NCBI RefSeq assembly: GCF_958450345.1 | Contig: NC_088780.1 | Coordinates: 119,054,226 to 119,118,225, forward strand | DNA: 64,000 nt | Origin: Calliphora vicina | Taxonomy: Eukaryota; Arthropoda; Insecta; Diptera; Calliphoridae | Reading direction: 5' to 3' | In this document: positions 46,056 to 58,270 of the stretch, one piece after another | How positions within the stretch are numbered: position 1 is the first letter of the stretch | Layout of the letters: each line of letters opens with the position of its first letter | The notes under the pieces: model-generated | Databases searched by the model: none | The model's input: only the letters and a program-made list of their open reading frames with translations | What the model was told of the DNA's origin: nothing | Position numbers and translations under genes: made by a program

Positions 46056-47370
46056 CAAACAAATACTTGTAATCGAACCTAATTTTGCAAATTTCAAGAT
46101 AATTTAATGAAATTTACAACATTTGCCTTAATCGGTTCACTCTCTAATTACTTAACACTCATAAATCTTTTTTAAATGTGGGTATCAGTATAAAATTCGA
46201 TAAAAACTAGTTTTATAAAATTAGAAGCAAATCTGTTCCCAATTGACCCTAGTATACAAGGATACTCCATCTTTTTAATACTCATACATTTGCTTTAAAT
46301 GTTAGTATTTGAATAAAATTCAATATACATCAGTTTAACTCTCATATGTCTCATATAAATGACGATATTCAGATGGAATTCGACATAAATAAGATTTATT
46401 AAAACATAAATCACTCAATCAAATTCTATGAGAATTGGTATTTAATTGATACTAGCCTCCATGTTTAACGTAAATTGAAACCATTCTACTGCTTTTCTTA
46501 AAGAAACGTTCTTATTAAATTGGTATATTTCTTATGGCCTAAGTAGTCTCCGTCAACTAATAACCAAATGTTGAAAATTAGAGCAAATTCGTTTACAGAT
46601 TCCAAATATTATTTTAACTTAGAGTTTTTTTTAATTTTATTGTTTTGCAACCGATTTGAAATTAGTGAATTTCCATTTTTTTTTTAATAAATTTGTTAAA
46701 TTTATTTCATTAAAAAATATTTCGTTTAAAAGGAAACATTTTATTATTTTTTCAAATTTCCACACTCTTTGCTTAAAAACGTTATTTAATTTTGCAAACT
46801 AAATAAATTCGTTTCGCCATATTAACGAAAAGGAATAAAAACAAAATATCATAAAACAAAGACTTGCATCAGCCTCGCTAACATGAAATCAGAAAATTTA
46901 GCGAAAAACTTTTTTGGTGGAAAATAAAATGTTGGGGATGCTGTTGGTGATGACGATGAGAAGATGATGCTCAACATCAGCACAGCCAATATGATTAACT
47001 CATGCTTATTACATGACTCAAAATAGATAAAGAAAGAAAAAAAGTGTAAAATAAATCTGACAGACAAATAGTCAGTTTGTCTATCTGTCTTGGTCTTATT
47101 ACAAATCCTAACAAGTGTATGTTTCTATCAATTGTATCGATGTAGATTCATACGTATGAACGTACAAATCATATTAAATCATATCATATCATTTTGCATC
47201 ACAACATCCATAGGTTATGGTCTGTGTTCGAAATAACATTGAAAAAAAAAATATTAAAAATGTTGAAATACAAACTTACAACTCAAAACAAATATGAGTA
47301 TCTATGTAAAAATATAATTAAATTCCGCAAATAAAAAAAAGAAAAATATACATGCACATAAACCTATGTA
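46056..47370. other. Intergenic, nothing recognised
   Basis: AT-rich. The 46849-47067 minus frame has no motif. No repeat terminus was found. Confidence 0.4.
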
Positions 47371-47372
47371 TG

Positions 47373-48146
47373 CATATGGGCAATTCCATATCATCGTACG
47401 TGACATTTGTACGCCTATAGAGTGGAATAGATTTTGCAAAAATAAGAGTATCTGAAAAATAATTTGGTATTTATGTTCCATTCAGAGAGTACTTTATTTG
47501 AAATTAATAAAAACGTTCTTTCGAAACATTTTTGTCCAAAATATCGAGCGAAATATGGTTATATTGTACGTGATATAAAACGGAAGTCATTTTGAAGTAT
47601 GTACATGTAGAACTATGCCAAAATTTTCGAATCTTTTAATATCTTATACTAAACGAAATATTTTTCCTTTACAATCCGTCATATTTAAATAAAAACAATC
47701 TTTGGATGATTTTATAATAAATAAAATTTAATATCGTACGTGACAGATTTTTCTCTTATAATAAAACAATATATATTCTGTAAATATGTATGTATATGTA
47801 TACAAAAACTAAAAAAATTAATGGAAAATACATATATGTACATTCGGTTTCAATAAACACTTTTATAATAGCAAATAAACAGAGTCAAATTCCTTTCATA
47901 CTATGTATATGCTAATTCGCAACTTAGTTTTAACCGCAATTTTGGCCTAAAACATGCCAATTAAATTAATAAATTAAATATAGTCAGTTTAAACTATGTT
48001 ATGCCAATAAAATGTTGCAATAAGATCTTAATAATTACACATAGTAATATTTTAGTGTTTTCTCCTATTGAAATCATCTTGAAAAAAATTTCAAGAGTTT
48101 TTGGGTTTTCGGTCGTGGTAGTCATTCTCGTGGAATTGCCCATATG
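47373..48146. mobile_element. MITE with TGGGCAATTCCA ends
   Basis: Between TA dinucleotides the ends are TGGGCAATTCCA and TGGAATTGCCCA. Including the flanks, CATATGGGCAATTCCA is an exact 16-bp inverted repeat. Three internal copies of CGTACGTGA-type sequence lie at about 47394, 47566 and 47735. Solitary ends of this family occur at 22720-22790 and at 63927 to the window edge. No coding capacity. Confidence 0.8.
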
Positions 48147-48587
48147 TATCTGAAGATGTAATGGAAAATATAAAAAAAGAATTAAGATAAAAATATAAAA
48201 TATAAAAAAAAATTTAATAACTTACTATAAAATCCAATTTTGCATAAGGAAACTTGCAACCAACACATAGTTGGATGCAGTTACAAATACAAAGGCTGGT
48301 GCAGGCAGATACATATGTATTTACAAAGTTACTTACAGAAAATCTCATTCCTATAATACGAATGTGATTTCAATGCGCTCTCAGTTTGCTATGAATACTC
48401 GCAATTTACTCTTGTATACACATCCATATAAAGATACTTTAAGCAGTTTTTGTTTAAAATTTACTACAATATACTAGACATAGTTAAGTGTAAATGTTGT
48501 TGGTACATGTGAGTATATAAGCCTATATATCTGTATATAAAGATTTAATTGTGTAGGCTTCTCAGGCAATATATCGTTACCTTAATA

Positions 48588-48812
48588 TAGAAAGACCCTA
48601 ACTCGGTTTTTCCCAAAATTTAGCTTTTTACATACTTCGATAGATAATCCCCTAATACATTGATTATGTAAAATAAAATGTAATAACATTAAATTGGTTA
48701 AAGACCTTCATAAAAATCTGTGTTAAAAAAAACACAACTACACAGCTTTAAGTTTTATTAAGTTGTTGCCTTCACCTGTCAAATAAGGAAAATGTTAGTT
48801 AGGGGCTTTCTA
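48588..48812. mobile_element. Short MITE with TAGAAAGACCCTAACT ends
   Basis: TAGAAAGACCCTAACT at the left and AGTTAGGGGCTTTCTA at the right are inverted (one mismatch), each next to TA. 225 bp, no coding capacity. Confidence 0.7.
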
Positions 48813-49244
48813 TATTAATATTTATTTTTGTTCAATATATCATCAATTATTCTAAAATAGAACACAATTATTCTAGAAAGCACATATCGAGTATCTGCTT
48901 GAGAATGTCATGAAAGAAAAAAAATATTTTTTTGCGTTATTTTGTATAAAGAATTCATATCAATATCGTGTATACTCTCCAACTGAGATGAGAATAACTT
49001 CTTTTTTAGGCAAGATGAGGAGAGTAAAAGCAATTTTTGCAAACTCAATGACAATAAATATATTAAAATCGATAAAAAAACGATTTTTGATAAACGATTT
49101 TATATTTAAAACTAAATTTTTTTATTAGAAAAACAAATTCATTTCCTTTGATACACATATTGTCTATGTGCAGAACATAAAAGAGATATAGCCAAACACA
49201 TTTTAATAAATTGAGGTAGTCGTGGTTTTTCGCTCATAAGAAAA

Positions 49245-49545
49245 ACCGATTTTAGTGCTTTTTATTCTCAAACTTCTCGAACAAATGTCTGATATATTGA
49301 TTTCTTAGTTATATGCGGACTTCGAAATGTTGATACCGTTATATCAACTTCCCTATCTATATGGATCGATTTTAGTTTTATATTAAAAACTATTTTTTTT
49401 ATACAAAAACCAATACCTTTCAAAGCCTCAAATATTTTCAAAAGTACATGGTTTTTTCTCATACTCAGCCATTTATAGACCGATTTTAGTGATTTTTATT
49501 ACCAAACTTCTCGAACATATATCTAATATATCGATTTCTTATATT
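49245..49545. repeat. Two direct repeats of about 65 bp
   Basis: CCGATTTTAGTGCTTTTTAT followed by CAAACTTCTCGAACAAATGT occurs at 49247-49312 and again, with small changes, at 49479-49540. Spacing about 232 bp. Probably parts of an old dispersed repeat. Confidence 0.55.
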
Positions 49546-50507
49546 TTGTTCCGTTAGATTTTAACCGACAATATTTTACCAGATTCTAAATAGATGAGGA
49601 ATATAAATACTTCATAGAGTCTCCATTTAAACTTAAAATCAAGAAAATTATAATAACAGACTCCCTAAATTCATCGCATGAATTCCTGGACACGCGAACA
49701 TATTTATTCAATTTCGAATGTGTAAAAAAAATCTTATTAATTTCTGTGTAATATTTAATCTTTAGCATCGTTTAATATTGTTCCTGAACTCCTCAAAAGT
49801 TTTTTTCCAAAGACTTAGTTACATGAACAAATTTAACGGCGTTAAATTGACAATTAGGAGTAAATTGGATTCCTCCTCGGACACGTGCATACTTAACTAG
49901 CCGTGGAGCTTGTAAGTAATCAGTATTTGACTTGGCAATATATAAATTCTTCGTAGGTTAAGCACATGTTAAAGGGCCAGTAACGGTAGTTAAAATAATT
50001 TCTTCGAGTATAGTCACCAGAACTGTTGGGAAACGATTCATAATAGGTATGTGTATAATTGCGTCTGACATAACTGGTCTTTGTTTATATTTTTGTTGTA
50101 TTAGCAAAACACATGCTTTGAAAATTAATTTTTTTTAATTGCAAAAAACAATTGCATATGACAATTTACTGTATGTATAAATTTCTCATGTGGAAAAATT
50201 AAATTACATTCATAAACACATATGAATGAGTCATTTGTCAAATCGATTAACTCCTGTTTCAGAATTTTATTTTTATGCATAACTTATTAAAAAGTATTGC
50301 TTAATTCACAACAGTCTGTATCGTATTTCTTGTATTAAATACACTTTTTGTTTGTGAATGTATTATGTATTTTAAACGTAAAAAATCGAATAAGAAGACG
50401 AAAAGCTGTATTCAGAAATAGGTTTTCTATAAATAAATTTAAAGAATTAGAATTGAATAACGTAAATTAATGAATTTTTTACGAAAACTGTAAATTTGGT
50501 GCTGACA
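49546..50507. other. Intergenic, nothing firm
   Basis: No gene that I can support. The minus strand at about 49930-50070 has a 37-codon frame starting MSDAIIHIPIMNRFPTVLV that I could not assign. Confidence 0.3.
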
Positions 50508-50511
50508 TTAA

Positions 50512-50750
50512 CCCTCCGTTAGTCGCAATAATTTTCAATCGAGTCTAGTCTCAATATATCAAATTGATATCAATAAAAAAGGCGCGTTTGAAAAAAATCT
50601 CTTCACTTTTTGTTTCGAAAACATAAAAACAATATTAAATGCAATGTATTTAAAAGAGCAATACAAAAAAAAATGCAGTCAAAATATAATTTTATAAAAA
50701 AATTGCTTAAAATTTAGGGTGTTTAAAAAAATTTACAATAAAAAAAAAAA
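50512..50750. mobile_element. Truncated piggyBac-type MITE
   Basis: The left end CCCTCCGTTAGTCGCAAT follows TTAA (50508-50511). It matches, inverted, the intact element at 57075-57349 through to the TAGGGTGTTTAAAAAAATT stretch. The other terminus is lost. Confidence 0.7.
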
Positions 50751-51618
50751 CTTTTTAAAAACATAAAAAAAGTGTATAAGTGTATTTGACACTATTGTAT
50801 TTTAAGGGGTTTTTAATTTTACTCAATGTATAATTCGATTTAGAGAAGTATCCACATAAACGTTATACCTCCTAGGAAAAAGACACTTTAAGAGTTCATT
50901 ATAATAATTTTCTGTATGAGGAAAGTGTTTTGTATTAAAATTAATCTAATTAGGAAAACTTATTAATAAATGAAGTCAGTAGTACATTTCCACACATAAG
51001 CAAACACATTATATCCAGTGAATTAGAAATAAAATATGTACTCATTTTTAATTACAAGCGTTTTACAACTTGTTGCAAATTAATCTCTTAGAAATTGAAA
51101 ATAAAATAAAATAAAAAAACAAAACAAGAAACATCTAATTACTCTTGAATTTCTTTAATGGGGAAGTTTTAAATCATTTAAACGTCAATTAAAAATCCAT
51201 AACATTTTATTTACTTACAACATAAATGTTACTTTTTTTTGTTTAACTCATTTGCATTGTTTTCCCAAGATACGCAATATGTCATTCGCAAAACAATGTT
51301 TGAAAAAGTGTTGGTTGGTTCGATGATGGTTCGCAGCAAGTCTTTGTACACAATCTTACCAAGATGACCTCGCTTTATGCTTAAACATAATCTTGTAATA
51401 ATCTATTTTGCTGCTTCTTCAGCTTTTGGTTTTTTGTTTTCTTTGCGTCTACGTGTTACAGATGGAAAATCTATTTTGGATTTGAACGTACTTGTAAATG
51501 AAACTTTAAAGTTGATGATTTGTTAAGATTGGATGGTAAACATAGCGTAAAACTATAATAAATTAAGTAAAATGTGTTGTGTTGTGTTTTGAGCATACAA
51601 CTACATACGCTTTTAATA
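50751..51618. other. Intergenic, nothing recognised
   Basis: AT-rich DNA upstream of the resilin-like gene. No motif identified. Confidence 0.35.
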
Positions 51619-51802
51619 CACTGGGAGAAAGCCAGCATTAAATATGAGTCAAATAATGTTTAGTAACAAAAATTTTCTCATCTCATTTATAATATAAATA
51701 TGTCTAGAATAGATTGGCACATAAGATAGATTGTAGACACTACTTATATTATAGTCTCGAAGGAGTATCTACAATCTACTACTCATCTGTTTAATCTCAG
51801 TG
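51619..51802. mobile_element. Small MITE with CACTGGGAGA ends
   Basis: CACTGGGAGA and TCTCAGTG are inverted with one mismatch and next to TA on both sides. Inside, TAGATTGTAGACACT and GTATCTACAATCTA form a second inverted pair. 184 bp. Confidence 0.55.
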
Positions 51803-51804
51803 TA

Positions 51805-52146
51805 CTAAATACATACATATTTGGTTTTCGTTGTTCTTCACTTTAGTTTTTCTCTTGCGATATCATCTCACCGTCTTATTTGCGTATATGCCACATTTTG
51901 CTGTTAATTATCTATTTTGTTTTGTTGTTTTTATACTTCATTTAAATTTATAATTAAATTTTATTTTAAACACATATCTACACATAAGTAAGTTTGTAAA
52001 TACAAACCTTATACATTTCAACACTTTATGGATTTTTAACTAATAATTCGTTTGCATTTCATACATATTTTATGTCTAATTGCAGTTCAGAGTAGAAGAA
52101 ATTGTGGCTCTAATTTTGGTTGTAGTCTAATCTAATTGAAATCATT
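51805..52146 (+). promoter_or_regulatory. 5' region of the resilin-like gene
   Basis: No TATA box at the expected distance from the ATG was found. At 52075-52085 TCTAATTGCAG looks like a splice acceptor, followed by TTCAGAGTAGAAG, so part of the 5' leader may come from an exon farther upstream. Alternatively TTCAGAG itself is a start site. Confidence 0.3.
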
Positions 52147-54916
52147 ATGAAATTATTTACCACCACAGCTACGGTAAGTGTTATGAATCTTGGTTGTGCA
52201 TTGTTGAAAAGAAAAACACACAACCATGTATTTTTTTGGTGGAATTTTAACTAATTTTTCTTAATTTTAATTACAGCTTTTATGCGTTGCTTTGTTTTCA
52301 CTAAGCGGTGAAGCCGCAAAACGTGAAGCACCTATAGTCAATGGTTATTTACCACCATCCTCAGGTCACAAGGGTGGTGGTAATGGAGGCGGTAATGGTG
52401 GCGGTTCGTATAGTTCATCTTCAAATTCATATCTGCCTCCCGCTTCAGGCCCCGCTTCTAATAGTTATGCTCCTAGTGCTCCATCGGGAGGCCCTTATGC
52501 AAGTGCACCAGCCGCTCCTTCAAAATCCTATGGTCATCCTCCAAGAAGCCCATCTTCTAGTTACGGCCCCCCTAGTCGACCCAGCTCAAACTATGGCCCC
52601 CCAAAAAAGAATGGTTCTCGTCGCCCTTCTAACGGCTATGGTGGTCGTCCATCTAATGGATATGGTCCACCAAAACAATCAGGTTACGGACGTGGCCCAT
52701 CTTCTAGTTATGGTCCTCCAAAATCATCCAAAACTCCATCTTCAAGCTATGGTGCTCCATCTAGACCTTCTTCCAGCTATGGTGCACCTTCAAAATCTCC
52801 ATCTTCGAGTTACGGAGCACCATCTAAAACTCCACCTTCAAGTTATGGCGCTCCTGCTAAGGCTCCCTCTTCTAGCTATGGTGCACCTTCAGCGCCATCT
52901 AACAGCTATGGTGCTCCCGCCAAGGCTCCCTCTTCCAGCTATGGTGCACCTGCACCGCCATCTAACGGATATGGTGCTCCCGCAAAGGCTCCCTCTTCTA
53001 GTTATGGTGCTCCTTCTGCTCCTGCATCCAGTTATGGTGCCCCTGCTCCATCTTCTAGTTACGGTGCCCCATCTGATGAAGCTCCACCTTCTAGCAGCTA
53101 CGGTGCTCCTGCAAAGGCTCCCTCTTCAAGTTACGGTGCTCCTGCGAAGACACCCTCTTCTAGTTACGGAGCTCCTGCCAAAGCTCCATCCAACGGTTAT
53201 GGTGCTCCAGCTAAGGCTCCTTCTTCAAGCTATGGCGCTCCTTCTCAAGGATCATCCAACGGTTTCCATCCTATTCAACCACCATCTACTAGCTATGGAA
53301 CTCCAGCCAAAGCACCATCATCAAGCTATGGAGCACCATCAGCTCCTTCATCTAGTTACGGAGCTCCATCAGCTCAAGAACCCTCATCTAGCTACGGTGC
53401 TCCTGCTGCACAAGCTCCTTCATCTAGTTATGGAGCTCCTTCAGCACCATCATCAAGTTATGGTGCTCCTGCTGCTCAAGCGCCTTCTTCCAGCTACGGA
53501 GCTCCAGCTGCACAAGCACCATCATCTAGTTACGGAGCACCTGCTGCTGAAGCCCCATCATCTAGTTATGGTGCCCCCGCTCAAGCTCCAGCATCAAGTT
53601 ACGGTGCTCCTGCGGCTCAGGCACCATCATCCGGTTATGGTGCTCCTGCTGCACAAGCCCCGTCTTCTAGTTATGGGGCTCCTGCTGCTCAAGCCCCGTC
53701 ATCTAGTTATGGTGCTCCTGCTGCTCAAGCCCCGTCATCTAGTTACGGTGCACCTGCTGCTCAAGCACCGTCGTCTAGTTACGGTGCCCCTGCAGCTCAA
53801 GCCCCGTCATCCAGTTACGGTGCTCCTGCAGCTCAAGCTCCATCATCTGGTTATGGTGCTCCTGCTGCTCAAGCGCCGTCGTCCAGTTACGGAGCACCTG
53901 CTGCACAAGCCCCATCATCTAGTTATGGAGCACCTGCTGCTCAAGCCCCATCATCCAGTTACGGTGCTCCAGCAGCTCAAGCTCCATCATCCAGTTACGG
54001 TGCTCCTGCATCGAGTTACGGTGCCCCTGCTGCTCAAGCTCCTTCATCAAGTTACGGTGCTCCTGCCGCCCAAGCTCCATCATCCAGCTACGGTGCACCT
54101 GCTCCATCATCCAGTTACGGAGCACCTGCTGCTCAAGCTCCTTCTTCCAGTTACGGTGCCCCTGCTCCCTCATCCTCGTACGGTGCCCCTGCTGCTCAAG
54201 CTCCATCTTCCAGTTATGGTGCCCCTGCTCCATCATCCAGTTACGGTGCCCCAGCTGCTCAAACTCCATCCTCCAGTTATGGTGCCCCTGCTCCATCATC
54301 CAGTTACGGTGCTCCAGCAGCTCAAGCGCCATCATCCAGTTACGGTGCTCCAGCAGCTCAAGCACCTTCATCAAGTTACGGCGCCCCCGCATCTTCTAGT
54401 TACGATGCTCCCGCTCCTCAAGCTCCAGCATCTAGTTATGGAGCTCCCAGTGGTCCATCTTCTAGTTATGATACCCCAGCTCAACAATCTGCTCCCGGTT
54501 ACTCATCAGGTCCTTCGTCCAGTTACGATGCCCCAGCTCAACAGCCGTCATCGAGTTATGGTGCCCCCACTGCTCCCGCATCAAGTTACAACGGCCCATC
54601 AGCTCCTAGCTCATCATACGGTGCACCTTCCCAACAAGGAGGTTCATCAAATGGATACAGTGCACCGTCCTCTAGTTATGGTGCCCCTTCAGGACCAGCT
54701 TCATCGTACCACGCTCCCTCAGCTCCTTCTTCGTCTTACGGTGCTCCTGCAACTGGTAATGGCGGCAATGGTGGCAATGGCGGCAATGGTGGCTATGGTG
54801 GCAATGGTGGTAATGGTGGCAATGGTGGCAGCGATGGTTACGCATACTCTGCTCCCAGTAAAATACCTGAAACCATACCCCAAGGTTATTCATCCGGTGG
54901 TGGTTACACTTATTAG
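52147..54916 (+). CDS. Resilin-like secreted repeat protein (two exons)
   Basis: Predicted extracellular elastic or structural protein of cuticle, 888 residues. Exon 1 is 52147-52173, ending in a strong donor (ACG|GTAAGTG); exon 2 is 52277-54916, after TTACAG; phase 0. The signal peptide is MKLFTTTATLLCVALFSLSG, then a dibasic AKR. Next come NGYLPPSSG and a GGGN-rich stretch (about 30-60), a basic part with GGRPSNGYGPP (about 110-150), roughly 55 YGAP units (about 150-790, mostly SSSYGAP with AAQAP or AKAP linkers), and a C-terminal GGN run ending SSGGGYTY. GGRPSNGYG and SSSYGAP resemble the elastic repeats of fly pro-resilin, where tyrosines form di-tyrosine cross-links. No Rebers-Riddiford chitin-binding domain is present, so it is not a typical CPR protein. 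The signal-peptide-splitting intron is common in insect cuticle genes. The open frame in a second register across exon 2 is a by-product of codon regularity. Confidence 0.88.
53460..54390 (+). repeat. 36-bp coding tandem repeat in the resilin-like gene
   Basis: The 12-residue unit AAQAPSSSYGAP is repeated mostly head to tail. Its DNA unit of 36 bp, typified by GCTGCTCAAGCCCCGTCATC, varies at third codon positions. Some units are shortened to APSSSYGAP or ASSYGAP. The array probably changes length by unequal exchange. Confidence 0.85.
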
Positions 54917-54926
54917 AAATAGTAAC

Positions 54927-54932
54927 AATAAA
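54927..54932 (+). terminator. Poly(A) signal AATAAA of the resilin-like gene
   Basis: AATAAA 10 nt after the stop codon. Another AATAAA is near 55220. Confidence 0.5.
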
Positions 54933-57070
54933 TCAGGACTACATATACAATGCTTGTACCTGATTTAACAACGTGCCTTAATTTCATGTTCATTCTTTTA
55001 GAGAAACACATTTCACTCACTACCATGAATTTCGAAATCATTAGGGGGAATTTTGTGAAATTTGCTGAATTGTCAAAGATGAAACATTCTCTCATGTCTT
55101 ATTAATGTTTATTCCATTTGAAATTGAATGTAAATTATTTCTATTCTATTATAATTCGATTAATTAAAATTAAGTATTATATAAAATGAAACGAAAACTA
55201 TTTTTGTTTAATATGAAAATAAAAAAATGAATTTTAAAAACGAGCTGTTTGTTACTTGAAATATGGGACGAAATTTATATTTTTCTCCGAAAATCTATTT
55301 TCCGTTTATTTGCGAACAAAAACCTCATCAATCAAATCAATTCTGTAAAATATTCCAACATTTCTTTTTAATAGATAAGTATATTGTTTATGTTTAAAGC
55401 ACATAATGTGAAATTGTAAAGTAAAAACTTTTTGTTTTTACTTCATTATATTTTAAAGACCTAAGACTTAAGCCTAGTACTCTGCTCATATTTGCGAAAA
55501 ATTATGGTTTTTTCATGCGAAAAATTGTATATGCTGTTTGACAGCTAGCTGTTAGTTTTAATTTCGTGCGAAAGAAGTGCTGCATATGTTATTTCGTGTG
55601 GAAACATAATGTTGCCTGATGTATTTCACATGTTTTCCACAATTAAAGCAGAGTACTGCTTTTGCGAAATTATTTCGCATATATTTCATTCCAAATATTT
55701 TATATGTAGTTTGACAGCATTTCGCACGAAATTACATACAATGGATCAAAAAATATTTTTTACCCCGAATTTAGTTTTTTGCAAGAAAAAAATTTATAAA
55801 ATTTAGTTTGCAAATTTTTTTTAAATTAAAAAATAAAATTTAAAAATAGCGCCGTCGCTGGAGCATTTGTAGGGTCCATTTTAATAACATAAACTCGAAT
55901 ACTTGGGTACGCCCATGTCAAATTTCATCCTGATCGGATAAGCCGTTTAGAAATGCCAGAATTATTTCCAAAAGATTTCGATACACAAAAAATTGTGTAT
56001 TTCTAACTTCGTTACGATTTATGCGGGAACTTTTTTAACAACCGCGAAAAATAACACCATGTTTCTTTATAGTTCCATTTTGATATTTGCCAAAAAAAAT
56101 TATTGAAACTTAAACTTTTTTTCAAATTTTCAAAACGTCATATTTTTGGACCGGAAAGGATGTCGAGTCAAAAGGTCGAGTCGATAAACACTTGCAATAC
56201 GTAATAACTGTGGTAAATTTTTTTATAATCGGAGATGACAATTCGGCAAAGTTTTTTTGTTTTCTTATGTTAAGTCTTCTATTATATAATGACAGTTGTG
56301 ATCATTCTTTACAGAATTTAATAGAGGGATTTATATTTACAAAAACTTATTTGATTTTTACTCTTTAATAATTATAGAACAGCATGTACATCCAACAATA
56401 ATTAAATCGCGATAGGTACTAAGCGAGGAATCTAGAAAGGTACAATTATGTTGCCAAAAATCGTTGAACCGGTAAAAAGTTTTGGATCAAAATTCGTTAA
56501 AACCGTTGACCGCATATTCGAGGGTAGTCATTTTATATACCATAACTTATCATAGTACTGACAAAATAGTTTTATGCTAAATATAATCTAATTTAAGTTT
56601 GTAACGAAAGTGTATCATATTTTCATTTTTCTGGATGATAACTTAATACATTTTTTGTTATTGGACTAGCGCCTAGTTTTTATGTTTTAGATAGAATCAA
56701 AAAATTAAAACCTTTACAAAACAGTCCACAATCTGTTCTGAATTATTTATCAAAACAAATTGTTCGCAGCTCTTCGATTATGGTAAATATTGCAAAAAAT
56801 ATTGTATAAAAAACATTCTTGGGGTTTTCAATAAATTTCGAAAATTGAAAAATTTCATTTTGAACTGAAAATTCTTTATAACTGTAAAATCAAAACCATT
56901 TATAAATCACTATTTTATCGGAAAATATATGGAAATTCCAATAGATTTGTTCTTGAAGGAAATCAAGTCTGTTAGAAAATTTAATTGAATTATTTTCAAA
57001 ATTGCAAGCTGAAAGCTAAATCATAATTCAATATTTAAATAAAGTTTGATCTATGACAAATTACATATAT
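54933..57070. other. Intergenic with scattered repeat pieces
   Basis: No gene. 55474-55660 has AGTACTCTGCT and its complement AGCAGAGTACT near its two sides, a possible small MITE with TTTGCGAAA-type subterminal sequence. 55850-55990 shares GATCGGATAAGCCGTTTAGA and AATGCCAGAATTATTTCC with 40820-40930. 56030-56230 has scraps matching 27220-27250 and 8030. Confidence 0.4.
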
Positions 57071-57074
57071 TTAA

Positions 57075-57349
57075 CCCTCCGTTACTCGCAACTGATCTAG
57101 TTGATACAGGCAAAAATTTTTTTTTTGTAATTTTTTTTAAACACCCTAAGTTTTATTCTATTTTTTGATAAAATTATATTTTTACTGCAATTTTATTTGT
57201 ATTATTCTTTTAATTTGAATTTAATTTTATTTTTATGTTTTCGAAATAAAAAGTGAAGAGATTATTTTCAAACGCGCCTTTCTTTTACTGATATAAATTT
57301 GATACATTGCGACTAGTCTCGATTGAAAATGATTGCGACTAACGGAGGG
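57075..57349. mobile_element. piggyBac-type MITE in TTAA
   Basis: 275 bp. Ends CCCTCCGTTACTCGCAA and TTGCGACTAACGGAGGG are inverted and flanked by TTAA on both sides (57071-57074 and 57350-57353). TTAA target and CCC start are hallmarks of piggyBac elements. No coding capacity. The truncated relative is at 50512-50750. Confidence 0.85.
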
Positions 57350-57353
57350 TTAA

Positions 57354-57627
57354 TATAGTGTACTTTATTGTTTGGGTATTCTATTCATCTCGGTTTATAA
57401 ATTCATCTGTCTTTGGATGTAATAATGTACAAGAAGATGTTTTAAATTAACCTACTACCTTAGTAACATCAAAATAAATAACATTTTAAGCAGAAAAAAC
57501 AAATTAAAGTCAAATACATTTGTGGGCATATTTCCGCTTTGTTTTTTGGATTTTGATGGAAGAAAAGTCAGTCTAAGTTAGATACAATTGTTATTTCTAA
57601 CTACTTACTTACGTAAATATGTATGTA
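57354..57627. other. Short spacer between two MITEs
   Basis: No gene or motif seen. Confidence 0.4.
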
Positions 57628-57629
57628 TA

Positions 57630-58270
57630 TGGGGCATTTCATGTCAAGTGAACCAACTTTTGAAATCGATGTCTTCCGATCGGGATGAAATTGCACCAAG
57701 GTTAGTTCTATTTGATAGTAACTTAGACACAATTTTTCAACAAGATCGGTCAAGAACTCTCTCAGTTAGAGGGAGTCAAAATTTGACATTTTGACCAAGA
57801 AGGGTTTTTTTTCTTATCCATGTTACTTATTACCAATTGTTCTTAGCAAAATGTGTCCCAAATAGTTTAAATAGCTCTTTCTTCAATCTTTCGAAAAAAA
57901 ATATTTAAAAAAAAAATTAAAAAAATGTATATATTTTCGAAAGAAAGCTTAGGTCCATTCCTTTAAGATATTTTTGGTCCCTTAGTGGGATGCGATTTTT
58001 ATAGATATTTTCCTTGAAGACCCTTTTGGTCGCTTAGTGGGATGCGAGTGGGATATCTTTTTTTTTCAAAATGGTCCCTTTTTTAAATTTTTTTTTTGCT
58101 CAAAAGAAAGCAGAGGCCCATTCCTTTAAGATATTTTTGGTCCCTTAGTGGGATATCTATCAAAATAAATATTTTGTAACTCAAGACTTACAACTAACCT
58201 TGGTGCAAATTTCATCCCGATCGGAAGACATCGATTTCAAAAGTTGGTTCACTTGACACGAAATGCCCCA
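57630..58270. mobile_element. MITE with long inverted ends and TA duplication
   Basis: 641 bp. Left TGGGGCATTTCATGTCAAGT and right ACTTGACACGAAATGCCCCA are inverted. The match goes about 75 bp inward through AAATCGATGTCTTCCGATCG and its complement. TA on both sides. The interior has repeats built on CTTAGTGGGATGCGAGTGGG. Degenerate relatives are at 17413-18065 and 32511-33362. Confidence 0.85.

Noticed and set aside
49930..50090. Short minus-strand frame with MNRFPTVL
   Set aside because: A fleeting resemblance to metal-dependent phosphatase N-termini did not extend beyond a few residues.
52341..54968. An 875-codon open frame in a second register over the resilin-like gene, and a 157-codon frame on the other strand
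   Set aside because: They arise because the repeated SSSYGAP codons avoid stops in other frames. The products are Leu/His/Val-rich low-complexity strings without start context, signal or family match.
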